In this document: piece after piece, positions 1 to 7,179 of the stretch | Layout of the letters: each line of letters begins with the position of its first letter | Position numbering within the stretch: the first letter of the stretch is position 1 | Source of the DNA: JBOHBN01 sp050698355 | GTDB lineage: Bacteria; Actinomycetota; Actinomycetes; Streptosporangiales; WHST01 | Direction: 5' to 3' | DNA length: 35,195 bases | Assembly (NCBI GenBank): GCA_050698355.1 | Contig: JBOHBN010000324.1 | Location: forward strand, 1-35,195 | Translations under genes and position numbers: made by a program | The notes under the pieces: generated by a model | What the model was told of the DNA's origin: nothing | What the model saw: the letters and a program-made list of their open reading frames with translations, nothing else | The model's database searches: none

Positions 1-139
1 CCCGTACGAGCGCATCGGCGCGGACGCCGTCGACGCCGCGGTCGACGGTGTACGGGACAGGTTCGGGACGGGCGCCGTCACCCGGGCCGCACTGCTCGGC
101 CGTGAGCACGGGCTCTCGACGCCGCTCCTTCCCGACTGA
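1..139 (+). CDS. dinB: DNA polymerase IV (Y-family), C-terminal end only
   Basis: The reading frame is open from the left edge and stops at TGA 137-139, giving the last 45 residues of a protein. The tail reads VRDRFGTGAVTRAALLGRE and ends TPLLPD, which resembles the C-terminus of actinobacterial DinB/ImpB-type translesion polymerases: the end of the little-finger domain followed by a short PLLPD-like tail. The polymerase catalytic domain lies outside the window, so activity cannot be judged. The gene runs in the same direction as the toxin-antitoxin pair that follows, but a promoter-like sequence separates them. The assignment rests on recognising a short tail and is moderately secure. Confidence 0.65.
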   Translation, partial: PYERIGADAVDAAVDGVRDRFGTGAVTRAALLGREHGLSTPLLPD

Positions 140-147
140 GCCGGAAC

Positions 148-184
148 GTACAAGTGAGGTCGTACGGGTTGTACATTTTGGTCA
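148..184 (+). promoter_or_regulatory. Leaderless promoter and candidate operator of the vapBC-type pair
   Basis: An inverted repeat, GTACAA at 148-153 and TTGTAC at 169-174, lies directly upstream of the antitoxin. Its right half overlaps TACATT (172-177), a TANNNT-type -10 element placed exactly at -12 to -7 of ATG 184. No Shine-Dalgarno sequence precedes this ATG, so a leaderless transcript is likely. Antitoxins of this family usually repress their own promoter, which would suit an operator overlapping the -10; that role is inferred. Confidence 0.45.
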
Positions 185-444
185 TGGACGTGGCTGTGAG
201 TACGTTGCGGGCGGAGCTGGCCGAGTGGATTGAGCGGGTTCGCGCCGGCGAGGAGGTTGTCATCACGGACCGGGGGACGCCCGTTGCCCGGCTCGTGTCG
301 GTGGATACCGGGCCGCTCCTGGAACAGCTGGCTCGAAGCGGTGTGTTGAGCCGGGCACGCACGACTCGGCCCCACGCACGCGGGGCTGCAAGGGTGCATG
401 CGCGGGGATCGGTATCCGAGCTGGTCAGCGAGCAGCGTCGCTGA
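184..444 (+). CDS. Phd/VapB-type antitoxin
   Basis: This 86-residue protein is a type II antitoxin of the Phd/YefM superfamily. The N-terminal part (MDVAVSTLRAELAEWIERV, then AGEEVVITDRGTPVARLV) is the classic Phd/YefM fold that dimerises and binds DNA. The C-terminal tail ends GSVSELVSEQRR, the flexible toxin-neutralising segment typical of VapB partners. An in-frame upstream codon at 154 exists, but ATG 184 is preferred because homologs begin there and a -10 element is perfectly placed for a leaderless start. The stop at 442-444 lies one base before the toxin start, so the two are probably translationally coupled. It should bind and inhibit the PIN-domain protein and repress the shared promoter. 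Confidence 0.85.
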   Translation: MDVAVSTLRAELAEWIERVRAGEEVVITDRGTPVARLVSVDTGPLLEQLARSGVLSRARTTRPHARGAARVHARGSVSELVSEQRR

Positions 445-445
445 C

Positions 446-871
446 GTGGCGATCGTCTACTTCGACAGCAGTGCCTTCGTCAAGCTGGTGGTCCAGGAAG
501 ACGGCAGCGACGTCGCCGCAGCACTGTGGGACGGCTGCGACGCAGCGGTGTCCAGCCGGCTGGCTTACCCCGAGGTACGGGCGGCACTGGCCGCGGCCGT
601 CCGCGCGCATCGGCTGGATGCCGAGAGCGGCCTTCGGGCCAGCGCGGCGTGGGAGGAGTACTGGGCAGCGACCCAGGCAGTGGAGCTGACCGAGGCCGTT
701 ACAGCTGAGGCCGGGGAACTGGCTGCACAGCACACGCTGCGTGGTGCCGATGCGGTGCACCTGGCCAGCGCGGTCACTATCGGTGCCGCCGAGACCCTGT
801 TCGCCGTATGGGATCAGCGGTTGCATTCCGGGGCTGTGGAGGTCGGCCTTCAGGTAGCACCAGTGAATTAG
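446..871 (+). CDS. vapC: PIN-domain ribonuclease toxin, VapC family
   Basis: The protein (141 residues from GTG 446) is a PIN-domain endoribonuclease. It begins AIVYFDSSAFVKLV with the first catalytic Asp in YFDSSA. It continues with the acidic YPEVRAAL motif, then GADAVHLASA and finally WDQRLHSGA, supplying the four conserved acidic positions that hold divalent metal. Length is normal for VapC. GTG 446 is chosen because homologs start just before the first beta strand; an ATG at 398 would overlap the antitoxin by 47 bases. There is no clear ribosome site at 446, in keeping with coupling to the antitoxin. VapC toxins cleave tRNA or rRNA; the target here is unknown. Confidence 0.85.
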   Translation: MAIVYFDSSAFVKLVVQEDGSDVAAALWDGCDAAVSSRLAYPEVRAALAAAVRAHRLDAESGLRASAAWEEYWAATQAVELTEAVTAEAGELAAQHTLRGADAVHLASAVTIGAAETLFAVWDQRLHSGAVEVGLQVAPVN

Positions 872-971
872 CCCTCGACTCTCCGCGACCTGAAGAGCGG
901 TCACATCGACGCCGTCGGCCGGAGTTGCGGTCGCGTGGAGCCGCCGACCGGCGCCACATACCGTTGTCACC

Positions 972-1484
972 ATGCGAGTCGCCGTGCTGGCCGATACGCA
1001 CGCGCCGCGACGCTGGCGGTCGTGCCCAACGCGGGTCGCGGCGCACCTGCGTGACGCCGACCTCATCCTGCACGCGGGCGACGTGTGCACCGCGGGGGTC
1101 CTGGCCGATCTCGCCGCGTTCGCTCCCGTACGGGCGGTCTACGGCAACAACGACGGCGCGGACGTGCGCGAGTGGGGCGCTCCGGAGACGTTGACGATGG
1201 ACCTGGACGGGCTCGAAGTCGCGATGGTCCACGACAGCGGCGCCACCCGCGGTAGGGCCAGGCGGATGCGCCGCTGGTTCCCCACCGCCGATCTCGTCGT
1301 GTTCGGCCACTCGCACATCCCGCTCGACGAGACCGGCGACGGCGTCCGCATCTTCAACCCGGGTTCGCCGACGGACCGCAGGCGCCAGCCGCACGGCACA
1401 CTCGGCATGCTCGAGATCCGCGCCGGCCGGCTGGTCGACGCGCGGATCGTCCCAGTCTCAGGTGATCATGAAGGTTCGTCGTAG
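972..1484 (+). CDS. YfcE/MJ0936-type metallophosphoesterase
   Basis: A 170-residue calcineurin-like phosphoesterase of the small YfcE type. All metal-binding motifs are present in order: ADTH (DxH) near residue 8, HAGDV, YGNNDG, VHDSG and FGHSHIP. The domain is complete, with no transmembrane or signal segment, so it should be a cytosolic phosphodiesterase; the substrate is unknown. ATG 972 starts directly at the first beta strand. TACCGT at 959-964 could be a -10 for a near-leaderless transcript. The last residues (GDHEGSS) and the TAG stop are encoded inside the left half of an inverted repeat at 1461-1514, so the tail appears to derive from that element. Confidence 0.85.
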   Translation: MRVAVLADTHAPRRWRSCPTRVAAHLRDADLILHAGDVCTAGVLADLAAFAPVRAVYGNNDGADVREWGAPETLTMDLDGLEVAMVHDSGATRGRARRMRRWFPTADLVVFGHSHIPLDETGDGVRIFNPGSPTDRRRQPHGTLGMLEIRAGRLVDARIVPVSGDHEGSS

Positions 1485-1514
1485 CAATAGCTACGAACAT
1501 GTTTCATGATCACC
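1461..1514. repeat. GTGATCATGAA inverted-repeat element, copy 1 (convergent junction)
   Basis: Perfect 12 bp arms GGTGATCATGAA (1461-1472) and TTCATGATCACC (1503-1514) enclose an imperfect inner hairpin, GTTCG..GTAGC / GCTACGAAC with loop AATA (1474-1498). It lies between the convergent phosphoesterase and DksA-like genes, and the stop codon of the former (1482-1484) falls inside it. The same arms occur at 15159-15216 and 27820-27871 with different cores. The hairpin structure and position suggest a bidirectional terminator; a mobile REP-like origin is possible. Confidence 0.8.
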
Positions 1515-1530
1515 GAATAGTTGCAGCGCC

Positions 1531-1863
1531 CTATCGCGTACGCGCCGCGCACGTCATGCAGACTAGCGCCCACGGCCGCGCCTCGAGACGCTCTGCCGGG
1601 ATCGGCGCCTCGCACTCCTCGCACGTGCCGTAGCTGCCGGCGGCGAGCCTGTCCTGCGCCCGCCGTACCTGGGTGAGTGTCTCCTGCAGCCGGTCGTGCG
1701 CGGCGACCTGCGACAGCCGCTCGACGGCGATGTTGGTGCCCTCGCCCACACGTTTGCCGAACGAGATGCTGCCCTGGTCCGCCACCGGCGCGGTCAGCGC
1801 GTCCATCTCGGCTTCCAGCTCCGCGCGCTTGTCCGCGAGCACCCGTTCGAGATCGTCCGGCAC
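1531..1863 (-). CDS. DksA/TraR-type C4 zinc-finger protein
   Basis: A 110-residue protein with an N-terminal helical region (ERVLADKRAELEAEMDAL, then GSISFGKRVGEGTNIAVERL) and a C-terminal four-cysteine zinc finger, TCEEC followed by CMTC, within an AAGSYGTCEECEAPIPAERL stretch. This arrangement is typical of small actinobacterial TraR/DksA-like proteins that contact RNA polymerase or act as general regulators. GTG 1863 gives the usual N-terminus (VPDDLERVL); a TTG at 1890 would add nine residues. No strong ribosome site helps choose. It is followed on the same strand by the inverted-repeat element, and sits 6 bases downstream of the MDMPI-type gene, probably in one transcript with it. Confidence 0.8.
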   Translation of the reverse strand: MPDDLERVLADKRAELEAEMDALTAPVADQGSISFGKRVGEGTNIAVERLSQVAAHDRLQETLTQVRRAQDRLAAGSYGTCEECEAPIPAERLEARPWALVCMTCAARTR

Positions 1864-1896
1864 CCGTTCATGCTCGCACGTGGCGTGCAAAGCCGC

Positions 1897-2511
1897 CTAC
1901 CGAAGCGGGTCGCCCTCGAGCCTTCCGGCGGGGACGCTGCGACCGCAGATCGCCAGGACGAGATCCTCGCCCGTGCCACGCAGTGGCGGACCCGAACCGT
2001 ACGACCAGGCCAGGTCGGTTGCCTCCAGGCGGCGGCCGTCGATGTCGACGCCGAACGCCTCGTGTACGCCGCCGTTGCTGAGGTCGTCGAGGATGGTCCG
2101 TACGGATTCCTGTGGCGCGCGGCGGATCAGCTCGAGCGGCACGGTGGCGTCGAGTCCGTGGACCAGCACGTGGTTGAGCGCACCATGCTGCCCGCCGCCC
2201 GGCGGCGTCCACTGGTGCATCGTCTCGGTGCGCAGGCTGGCCACGAGCTCCGACGTAGCCAGCGCGGCGTCCTGACGGGCGATCTGCTCAGACAGCCGGG
2301 GAAAGTCGAAGTTGACCTCGCTCAGCTTGGCCATGAACTCCACTTCGGAGTAGCGGGCGGCCATGGTCAGGTGCGCGATGACTTCGCGGACTCGCCAGCC
2401 TTCGCACAGTGAGGGCGTGTCCCACCGCGTGTCCGGGATCGCGTCGAGTGCGTCGGCCAGGGCCACGAACTCGGCGGTGATCGCTGGTTGCAGGTCAGCG
2501 TCATCGCTCAT
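1897..2511 (-). CDS. Mycothiol-dependent maleylpyruvate isomerase-family (DinB-fold) protein
   Basis: This 204-residue protein carries the MDMPI N-terminal domain: a four-helix DinB-like bundle with the signature SLCEGWRVREVIAHLT, where the His serves as a metal ligand, and a second His in NHVLVHGLDA. Members use mycothiol, the actinobacterial thiol, in isomerisation or conjugation reactions, but most paralogs have unknown substrates. Only this domain is clear; no SCP2-like C-terminal domain is visible. ATG 2511 is supported by a GGAGAGG ribosome site 7 bases upstream on the minus strand. It is divergent from the dehydrogenase at 2638, with a 126 bp shared upstream region. Confidence 0.8.
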   Translation of the reverse strand: MSDDADLQPAITAEFVALADALDAIPDTRWDTPSLCEGWRVREVIAHLTMAARYSEVEFMAKLSEVNFDFPRLSEQIARQDAALATSELVASLRTETMHQWTPPGGGQHGALNHVLVHGLDATVPLELIRRAPQESVRTILDDLSNGGVHEAFGVDIDGRRLEATDLAWSYGSGPPLRGTGEDLVLAICGRSVPAGRLEGDPLR

Positions 2512-2637
2512 TGTGTTTACCTCTCCAGGTCAACTCGGTACGGTCCTACAACATCGGACAGCACCGTCAGCGCGAACTCATCGCTCAGAACGGGTGCGGC
2601 TGGTTGCTCGGCTACGATCCGTGTGGGAGGTGCCCAG

Positions 2638-3393
2638 GTGACGGTCCAGGTCGACCTGTCCGATCGCCGTGCCCTGGTGACGGGTGCGGCCAGCGGGATC
2701 GGTGCCGCGTGCGCCCGCCGGCTCGCCCTTGCGGGCGCTGGTGTCACGGTCGCCGATGTGGACGCGGCCGGTGCCGAGCGGGTCGCGGCGGAGATCGGCG
2801 GCACGGCCTGGCCGGTGGACCTGGCCGATACCGCGGCACTGGACGAGCTACGGCTGGATGTCGACGTCCTGGTCAACAACGCCGGGATCCAGCACGTGGC
2901 GCCGGTTACGGAGTTCCCGCCCGAACGCTTCCGGTTCATCCAGCGGCTGATGATGGAGGCGCCGTTCCTGCTCGCCCGCGCCGTGCTGCCGGGCATGTAC
3001 GAGCGGGGCTTCGGCCGGATCGTGAACATCTCCAGCATGCACGGCCTGCGTGCCTCGCCGTACAAGTCCGCGTACGTGGCCGCCAAGCATGGCCTGGAGG
3101 GCCTGTCCAAGGTGCTGGCGCTGGAAGGCGCGCCACATGGCGTCACGAGCAACACCATCTGCCCGGCCTACGTGCGCACACCCCTGGTGGAGAAGCAGAT
3201 CGCGGACCAGGCGCGCGTCCATGGGATGGCTGAGGACGACGTGATGGAGCGGATCATGCTCGCGGAACCGGCGATCAAGCGGCTGGTCGAACCGGAGGAG
3301 GTGGCCGAGCTGGTGGTGTACTGCTGCTCGGATGCCGCGTCCTTCGTCAGCGGCGCGTCGTTGCCGCTCAACGGCGGGTGGTCCGCTCGGTGA
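2638..3393 (+). CDS. 3-hydroxybutyrate dehydrogenase (SDR family)
   Basis: A 251-residue classical short-chain dehydrogenase. It has the NAD-binding TGAASGIG motif near residue 16, VNNAGIQH, the catalytic Ser in NISSMHG and the YVAAK catalytic Tyr/Lys. The region after the active site (KHGLEGLSKVLALE, CPAYVRTPLVEKQI) closely follows D-3-hydroxybutyrate dehydrogenases, which oxidise D-3-hydroxybutyrate to acetoacetate with NAD. GTG 2638 is preferred over upstream in-frame codons because GGGAGG (2625-2630) lies 7 bases before it and the protein then begins at the usual place. It overlaps the following hydrolase by GTGA. A role as 2-keto-3-deoxyfuconate dehydrogenase for the nearby fuconate operon was considered but fits the motifs less well. 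Confidence 0.85.
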   Translation: MTVQVDLSDRRALVTGAASGIGAACARRLALAGAGVTVADVDAAGAERVAAEIGGTAWPVDLADTAALDELRLDVDVLVNNAGIQHVAPVTEFPPERFRFIQRLMMEAPFLLARAVLPGMYERGFGRIVNISSMHGLRASPYKSAYVAAKHGLEGLSKVLALEGAPHGVTSNTICPAYVRTPLVEKQIADQARVHGMAEDDVMERIMLAEPAIKRLVEPEEVAELVVYCCSDAASFVSGASLPLNGGWSAR

Positions 3394-4271
3394 CCAGCGT
3401 TGACGTGGCGGTTGCCGGCGGGACGCTGCGGGTCGGCAGGTGGGGCGGTTCGGGACCGACGGTGCTCGCTCTGCACGGGATAACCGCCAACCACCGGTGC
3501 TGGGAACCAACCGCACGGCTGCTCGACGACGTGCAGGTGGTCGCGCCCGATCTGCGCGGTCGCGGAGGCTCGGCCGAACTCCCCGGACCGTTCGGGATGG
3601 CCCGGCACGCCGAGGACGCCGTCGCCGTGCTGGACGCGCTCGGCATCGACAAGGCGGTGGTGGTCGGCCATTCGATGGGTGGGTTCGTCGCGCTCGTTCT
3701 CGCGCACCGCCGGCCCGACCGGGTGAGGCGGCTGGTACTCGTCGACGGTGGCCTGCCATTGCCGCAGCCGAGCAGCGTGGACCCGGACGCGGCGCTGGAG
3801 GAGCTGATCGGACCGGCCGCCACCCGGCTGGCCACGACGTTCCCTTCCCGTGCAGCGCACCTGGAGTTCTGGCGGGCACACCCGGCCTTCCGGGACTGGA
3901 ACACCGACATGGAGCGCTACGTCGACTACGACCTGGTCGGTACGCCGCCGCAGCTGCGGTCGGCCTGCTCGATCGAAGCGGTACGCGCCGACACGATCGA
4001 CCTGGCCACCGGCAGCGCGCTTCCGGACGCGCTCAGTGTTCTCGAAGACCGGCCGGCCGGTCGGGTACCCATGCTGCGCGCGGAGGGCGGCATGCTGGGT
4101 AACCCGCCCGGTCTCTACCCGCCGGAGGTCGCCACCGACTGGGCGCAGCAAATTCCGGCGCTCGACATCCGTACGGTGGCGGGCACCAACCACTACACCA
4201 TCCTGCTCGCCGAGCAAGGTGCGTCGGCCGTGGCCGCGGCGGTCCGCGACGTGGCTACCTGCCGCGGTTGA
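3390..4271 (+). CDS. Alpha/beta-fold hydrolase
   Basis: This 293-residue protein has the alpha/beta hydrolase fold: oxyanion-hole region ALHGITANHRCWEP, a PDLRGRG segment, the nucleophile elbow GHSMGG, and a late catalytic His in GTNHYT. The acid residue cannot be placed with certainty. It has no signal peptide, so acts in the cytosol on an ester, lactone or related bond. GTG 3390 overlaps the TGA of the dehydrogenase gene (GTGA), indicating translational coupling; an earlier GTG at 3378 is also in frame. Being coupled to 3-hydroxybutyrate dehydrogenase, it may release 3-hydroxybutyrate from an ester or oligomer, which is inference. It converges with lutC with only 4 bp between them. Confidence 0.8.
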   Translation: MTSVDVAVAGGTLRVGRWGGSGPTVLALHGITANHRCWEPTARLLDDVQVVAPDLRGRGGSAELPGPFGMARHAEDAVAVLDALGIDKAVVVGHSMGGFVALVLAHRRPDRVRRLVLVDGGLPLPQPSSVDPDAALEELIGPAATRLATTFPSRAAHLEFWRAHPAFRDWNTDMERYVDYDLVGTPPQLRSACSIEAVRADTIDLATGSALPDALSVLEDRPAGRVPMLRAEGGMLGNPPGLYPPEVATDWAQQIPALDIRTVAGTNHYTILLAEQGASAVAAAVRDVATCRG

Positions 4272-4275
4272 CGGC

Positions 4276-4911
4276 TCACCCGGCGAGCAGCACGTCGAGC
4301 GTGCGCGGGCCGTGCACGCCTTCCACCCGGGAGAGCTCGATGTCGCTCGTCGCCGAGGGCCCGCTGATCCAGGTCAGCGGACGGCGCGGGTCGAGCGCGC
4401 GTACGGCCTCGGGCACGCCGCCGACGACCTGGTCGGCCCGCACGATGCAGAGGTGGTAGTCGGGGACGAGCGTGAGGGCTCGCCGGCCCTGTGCGCGGCC
4501 CGAGTCGAGCACGATCGTTCCGGTGAGGGCCACCGCCACGGCGCAGCCGGTGAGCACGCCGTCGACGCCGTCGAGGTCGGCGTGGCTCAGCGTGCCGTCG
4601 TCGCGTACGAGGTCCACGCCGGCCGCGGCCGTCCACTGCGCGGGTAGGTCGGCGGGCACGGCGAGCCGGTGCACGGACCGCTTCGACAGCATGGAGGCCA
4701 CGGCCGCGGGTACGTCGGCGGTGGACACCCGCTGGACGCTCGCCTGGTAGTCGGTGACCCGCTCGGCGAACAGCTCCAGGAGGTCGGCGTCCAGTGCGGT
4801 CTCCTGCCGGTAGGTACGCGGGACGTCGACGTCGGCAGCGGTCTCCTCGCGCGGGACGTCGCGCAGCGCCTCGCGTACCCGCGCGAGTACCTCCTCTCGC
4901 GGCTCGCTCAC
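4276..4911 (-). CDS. lutC: L-lactate utilization protein LutC (LUD domain)
   Basis: The 211-residue product is a LUD-domain protein. It starts VSEPREEVLARVREAL, and the C-terminal half carries the family core (GVLTGCAVAVALTGTIVLDS, then RALTLVPDYHLCIV and PLTWISGPSATSDIELSRVEGVHGP). In Bacillus, LutA-LutB-LutC together oxidise L-lactate to pyruvate, with LutC lacking Fe-S motifs, as here. GTG 4911 overlaps the lutB stop TGA by the GTGA motif, indicating coupling. It is the last gene of the operon that begins with the fumarylacetoacetate-hydrolase-family enzyme. No terminator hairpin is seen between it and the convergent hydrolase. Confidence 0.92.
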   Translation of the reverse strand: MSEPREEVLARVREALRDVPREETAADVDVPRTYRQETALDADLLELFAERVTDYQASVQRVSTADVPAAVASMLSKRSVHRLAVPADLPAQWTAAAGVDLVRDDGTLSHADLDGVDGVLTGCAVAVALTGTIVLDSGRAQGRRALTLVPDYHLCIVRADQVVGGVPEAVRALDPRRPLTWISGPSATSDIELSRVEGVHGPRTLDVLLAG

Positions 4912-6350
4912 CCACGGCCGCCGCGGGTACGGCGCCACCAGGCGCGAAACGACTCCTTGGGGAGCGTGGGCAGGTCGCGGCTGTCGGTCCAGCCGCCGGC
5001 CTGGCCGGGCAGCCAGCGCACCCGCCGGGCGATGCCGCGGGACGCGGACGCCGCCTGCTCCGCGCGCCGCAGCCGGCCTGCGTCGGCGAGCACCCAGGCG
5101 GCCGCGGACATCGCGGCGCGTTCGGGGTTCGGGCCCCGGTCGGCGCGCTTCTCGTCCACCGCCTTGCCGCGTTGGTCGACGAGTACCGACGGGATGTCGA
5201 TGCGCACCGGGCAGACCTCGTAGCACGCGCCGCAGAGGCTGGACGCGTACGGCAGCGCCGCGTCGCGCGGGTCGGACGTGCCGTGCAGCAGTGGGTTGAG
5301 GATCGCCCCGATCGGCCCGGGATAGACCGACCCGTACGCGTGCCCGCCGACCCGCTCGTACACCGGGCACACGTTCAGGCATGCCGAGCAGCGGATGCAC
5401 CGCAGCGCCTGCCGGCCCACCGTGTCGGCGAGCGCCCGGCTGCGGCCGTTGTCGAGCAGCACCACGTGCACTTCCTGCGGGCCGTCGCCCGGGGTGACAC
5501 CGCTCCACGTGGAGGTGTACGGGTTCATCCGCTCCGCGGTCGACGAGCGCGGCAGCAACTGCAGGAAGGTCTCCAGATCCTGCCAGGTCGGCACAAGCTT
5601 CTCGATCCCGACCACCGACACCAGCACCTCGGGAAGCGTCAGGCACATCCGGCCGTTGCCCTCCGACTCGACGACGACCAGGCTGCCGGTCTCGGCGACG
5701 GCGAAGTTCGCGCCGGAGACGCCGACCTTCGTTTGCAGGAACTTCTCCCGCAGGTGCAGCCGCGCCGCCTCGGCCAGCCGCGCCGGCTCGTCGGTCAGAT
5801 CGGCGGGTGCGGGCCGGCCGACCTCGCCCATCCGGTCGGCGAAGACCCGGCGGATCTCCGCGCGGTTACGGTGTATCGCCGGTACGAGGAAGTGGCTCGG
5901 CGCGTCGTCGCCGAGCTGCACGATCAGCTCGGCCAGGTCGGTCTCCCGCGCGGCGATGCCCGCCTGTTCGAGGGCCTCGTTCAGCTCGGTCTCCTGGGTG
6001 GTCATCGACTTGACCTTGACCACCTCGGACGAGCCGTGTGCCCGCGCCACGTCGAGCACGACCTGGTTCGCCTCCGCGGCGTCCCGTGCCCAGTGCACCT
6101 GACCGCCGGCCGCCTGCACCGCGGTCTCGAACTGCTCCAGGTAGCCGTCGAGGTGCCGCAGCGTACGCTCTTTGATCGCCGCGCCCGCCAGCCGCAGCTC
6201 CTCCCAGTCCGGTAGCTCCCCCACCGCGTCCGCGCGCTTGCGCCGGATGCTGGACGTCGCGTGCGTGAGGTTGCGGCGCATCTGCGTGTCGCGCAGCGCG
6301 GTACGCGCGGCGTCCGGAAACGCCGGCATGCCGAGGAACGCGCCGCTCAC
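4908..6350 (-). CDS. lutB: L-lactate utilization iron-sulfur protein LutB
   Basis: A 480-residue iron-sulfur protein combining an N-terminal LUD domain with a C-terminal ferredoxin-like part. The first cluster motif is Cys318-x2-Cys321-x2-Cys324-x3-Cys328-Pro; the second has Cys373, Cys376 and Cys380-Pro, the usual LutB/YkgF pattern. It should pass electrons during L-lactate oxidation with LutA and LutC. GTG 6350 is chosen over the longer frame because GGAGGT precedes it by 5 bases and the protein then begins SGAFLGMPAFPDAAR, as in homologs. The 82 bp gap to lutA holds no recognisable gene. It is coupled to lutC through a GTGA overlap. Confidence 0.93.
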   Translation of the reverse strand: MSGAFLGMPAFPDAARTALRDTQMRRNLTHATSSIRRKRADAVGELPDWEELRLAGAAIKERTLRHLDGYLEQFETAVQAAGGQVHWARDAAEANQVVLDVARAHGSSEVVKVKSMTTQETELNEALEQAGIAARETDLAELIVQLGDDAPSHFLVPAIHRNRAEIRRVFADRMGEVGRPAPADLTDEPARLAEAARLHLREKFLQTKVGVSGANFAVAETGSLVVVESEGNGRMCLTLPEVLVSVVGIEKLVPTWQDLETFLQLLPRSSTAERMNPYTSTWSGVTPGDGPQEVHVVLLDNGRSRALADTVGRQALRCIRCSACLNVCPVYERVGGHAYGSVYPGPIGAILNPLLHGTSDPRDAALPYASSLCGACYEVCPVRIDIPSVLVDQRGKAVDEKRADRGPNPERAAMSAAAWVLADAGRLRRAEQAASASRGIARRVRWLPGQAGGWTDSRDLPTLPKESFRAWWRRTRGGRG

Positions 6351-6432
6351 CGCAGACCTCCATGATCCGCACAGCATGGCCGCATCACAAAGAAAACTAC
6401 GCATCCGGGCCAAGTGGTACGGATCTTGGCCG

Positions 6433-7170
6433 TCATCGGGCCTCCTCCGTTGCGGCGAGGACTTCGGCGATGTGCATGGGCCGTACGCCGCTGCGCAGCC
6501 GGCCGAGCAGCCCGCCGATGTGCGCGAGGCAGGAGTTGTCGCCCGCGACGACGATCTCCGCCTCGGTCTCGCCGATGTGCCTGACCTTGTCCGCGCCCAT
6601 GGCCGTGGACACGTCCGGGTTCTTCAGCGCGAACGTGCCGCCGAACCCGCAGCACTCCTCCGCCGCCGGCAGCTCCACCAGGTCGATGCCGCCGACCGCC
6701 CGCAGCAGCCGTGCCGGCCGGTCGCCGACACCGACGAGCCGGAGCGAGTGGCACGTCGGGTGGTACGTCACCCGGTGCGGGAAGCTCGCGCCGACGTCCA
6801 CGCGCCCGAGTACGTCGACGACGAACTCGGTGAGCTCGTACACCCGCGGAACGGTGCCCGCGACCCCGTTGACCAGGGCCGCGTCACCGGACTCCGCGGC
6901 GACCGCCTCGTGGTAGTACCGGATCATCCCCGTGCACGACCCGGACGGCACCACTACCGCGTCGTAGCCGCGGAACGCGTCGACGAACCCCCGTACGATC
7001 GGCACGCACTCGCGCCGGTACCCGGTGTTGAAGTGCATCTGCCCGCAGCAGGTCTGCCCGAGCGGGAAGTCCACCTCGCAGCCGAGCCGCTCCAGCAGCC
7101 GGACCGTCGCCTTTCCCGTTTCCGGGTACACCGCGTCGTTGACGCAGGTGACGAACAGCCCGACGCGCAT
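6433..7170 (-). CDS. lutA: L-lactate utilization protein LutA (CCG-domain Fe-S oxidoreductase subunit)
   Basis: A 245-residue protein with two cysteine-rich CCG domains: TCCGQMHFN (Cys41-Cys42) with upstream cysteines, and EECCGFGGTF (Cys173-Cys174) with HPTCHS before it. These are the hallmarks of LutA/GlpC/HdrB-type subunits that bind a non-cubane Fe-S cluster or heme. It is the presumed partner of LutB and LutC for L-lactate to pyruvate. The start is ATG 7170 (MRVGLFVTC); a GTG two codons earlier (7176) is equally open and no strong ribosome site separates them. It lies 9 bases downstream of L-fuconate dehydratase on the same strand, so lactate oxidation appears co-transcribed with fuconate breakdown. 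Confidence 0.92.
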   Translation of the reverse strand: MRVGLFVTCVNDAVYPETGKATVRLLERLGCEVDFPLGQTCCGQMHFNTGYRRECVPIVRGFVDAFRGYDAVVVPSGSCTGMIRYYHEAVAAESGDAALVNGVAGTVPRVYELTEFVVDVLGRVDVGASFPHRVTYHPTCHSLRLVGVGDRPARLLRAVGGIDLVELPAAEECCGFGGTFALKNPDVSTAMGADKVRHIGETEAEIVVAGDNSCLAHIGGLLGRLRSGVRPMHIAEVLAATEEAR

Positions 7171-7179
7171 GCTCACAGG

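Noticed and set aside
2638..3393. The SDR as the missing 2-keto-3-deoxy-L-fuconate dehydrogenase of the fuconate operon
   Set aside because: It is on the other strand, coupled to a hydrolase, and its active-site and C-terminal motifs follow 3-hydroxybutyrate dehydrogenases. It stays only a weak alternative.
4794..6215. A 473-residue plus-strand frame opposite lutB and lutC
   Set aside because: Shadow of LutB, which has both iron-sulfur motifs and a good ribosome site; no domain on the plus strand.
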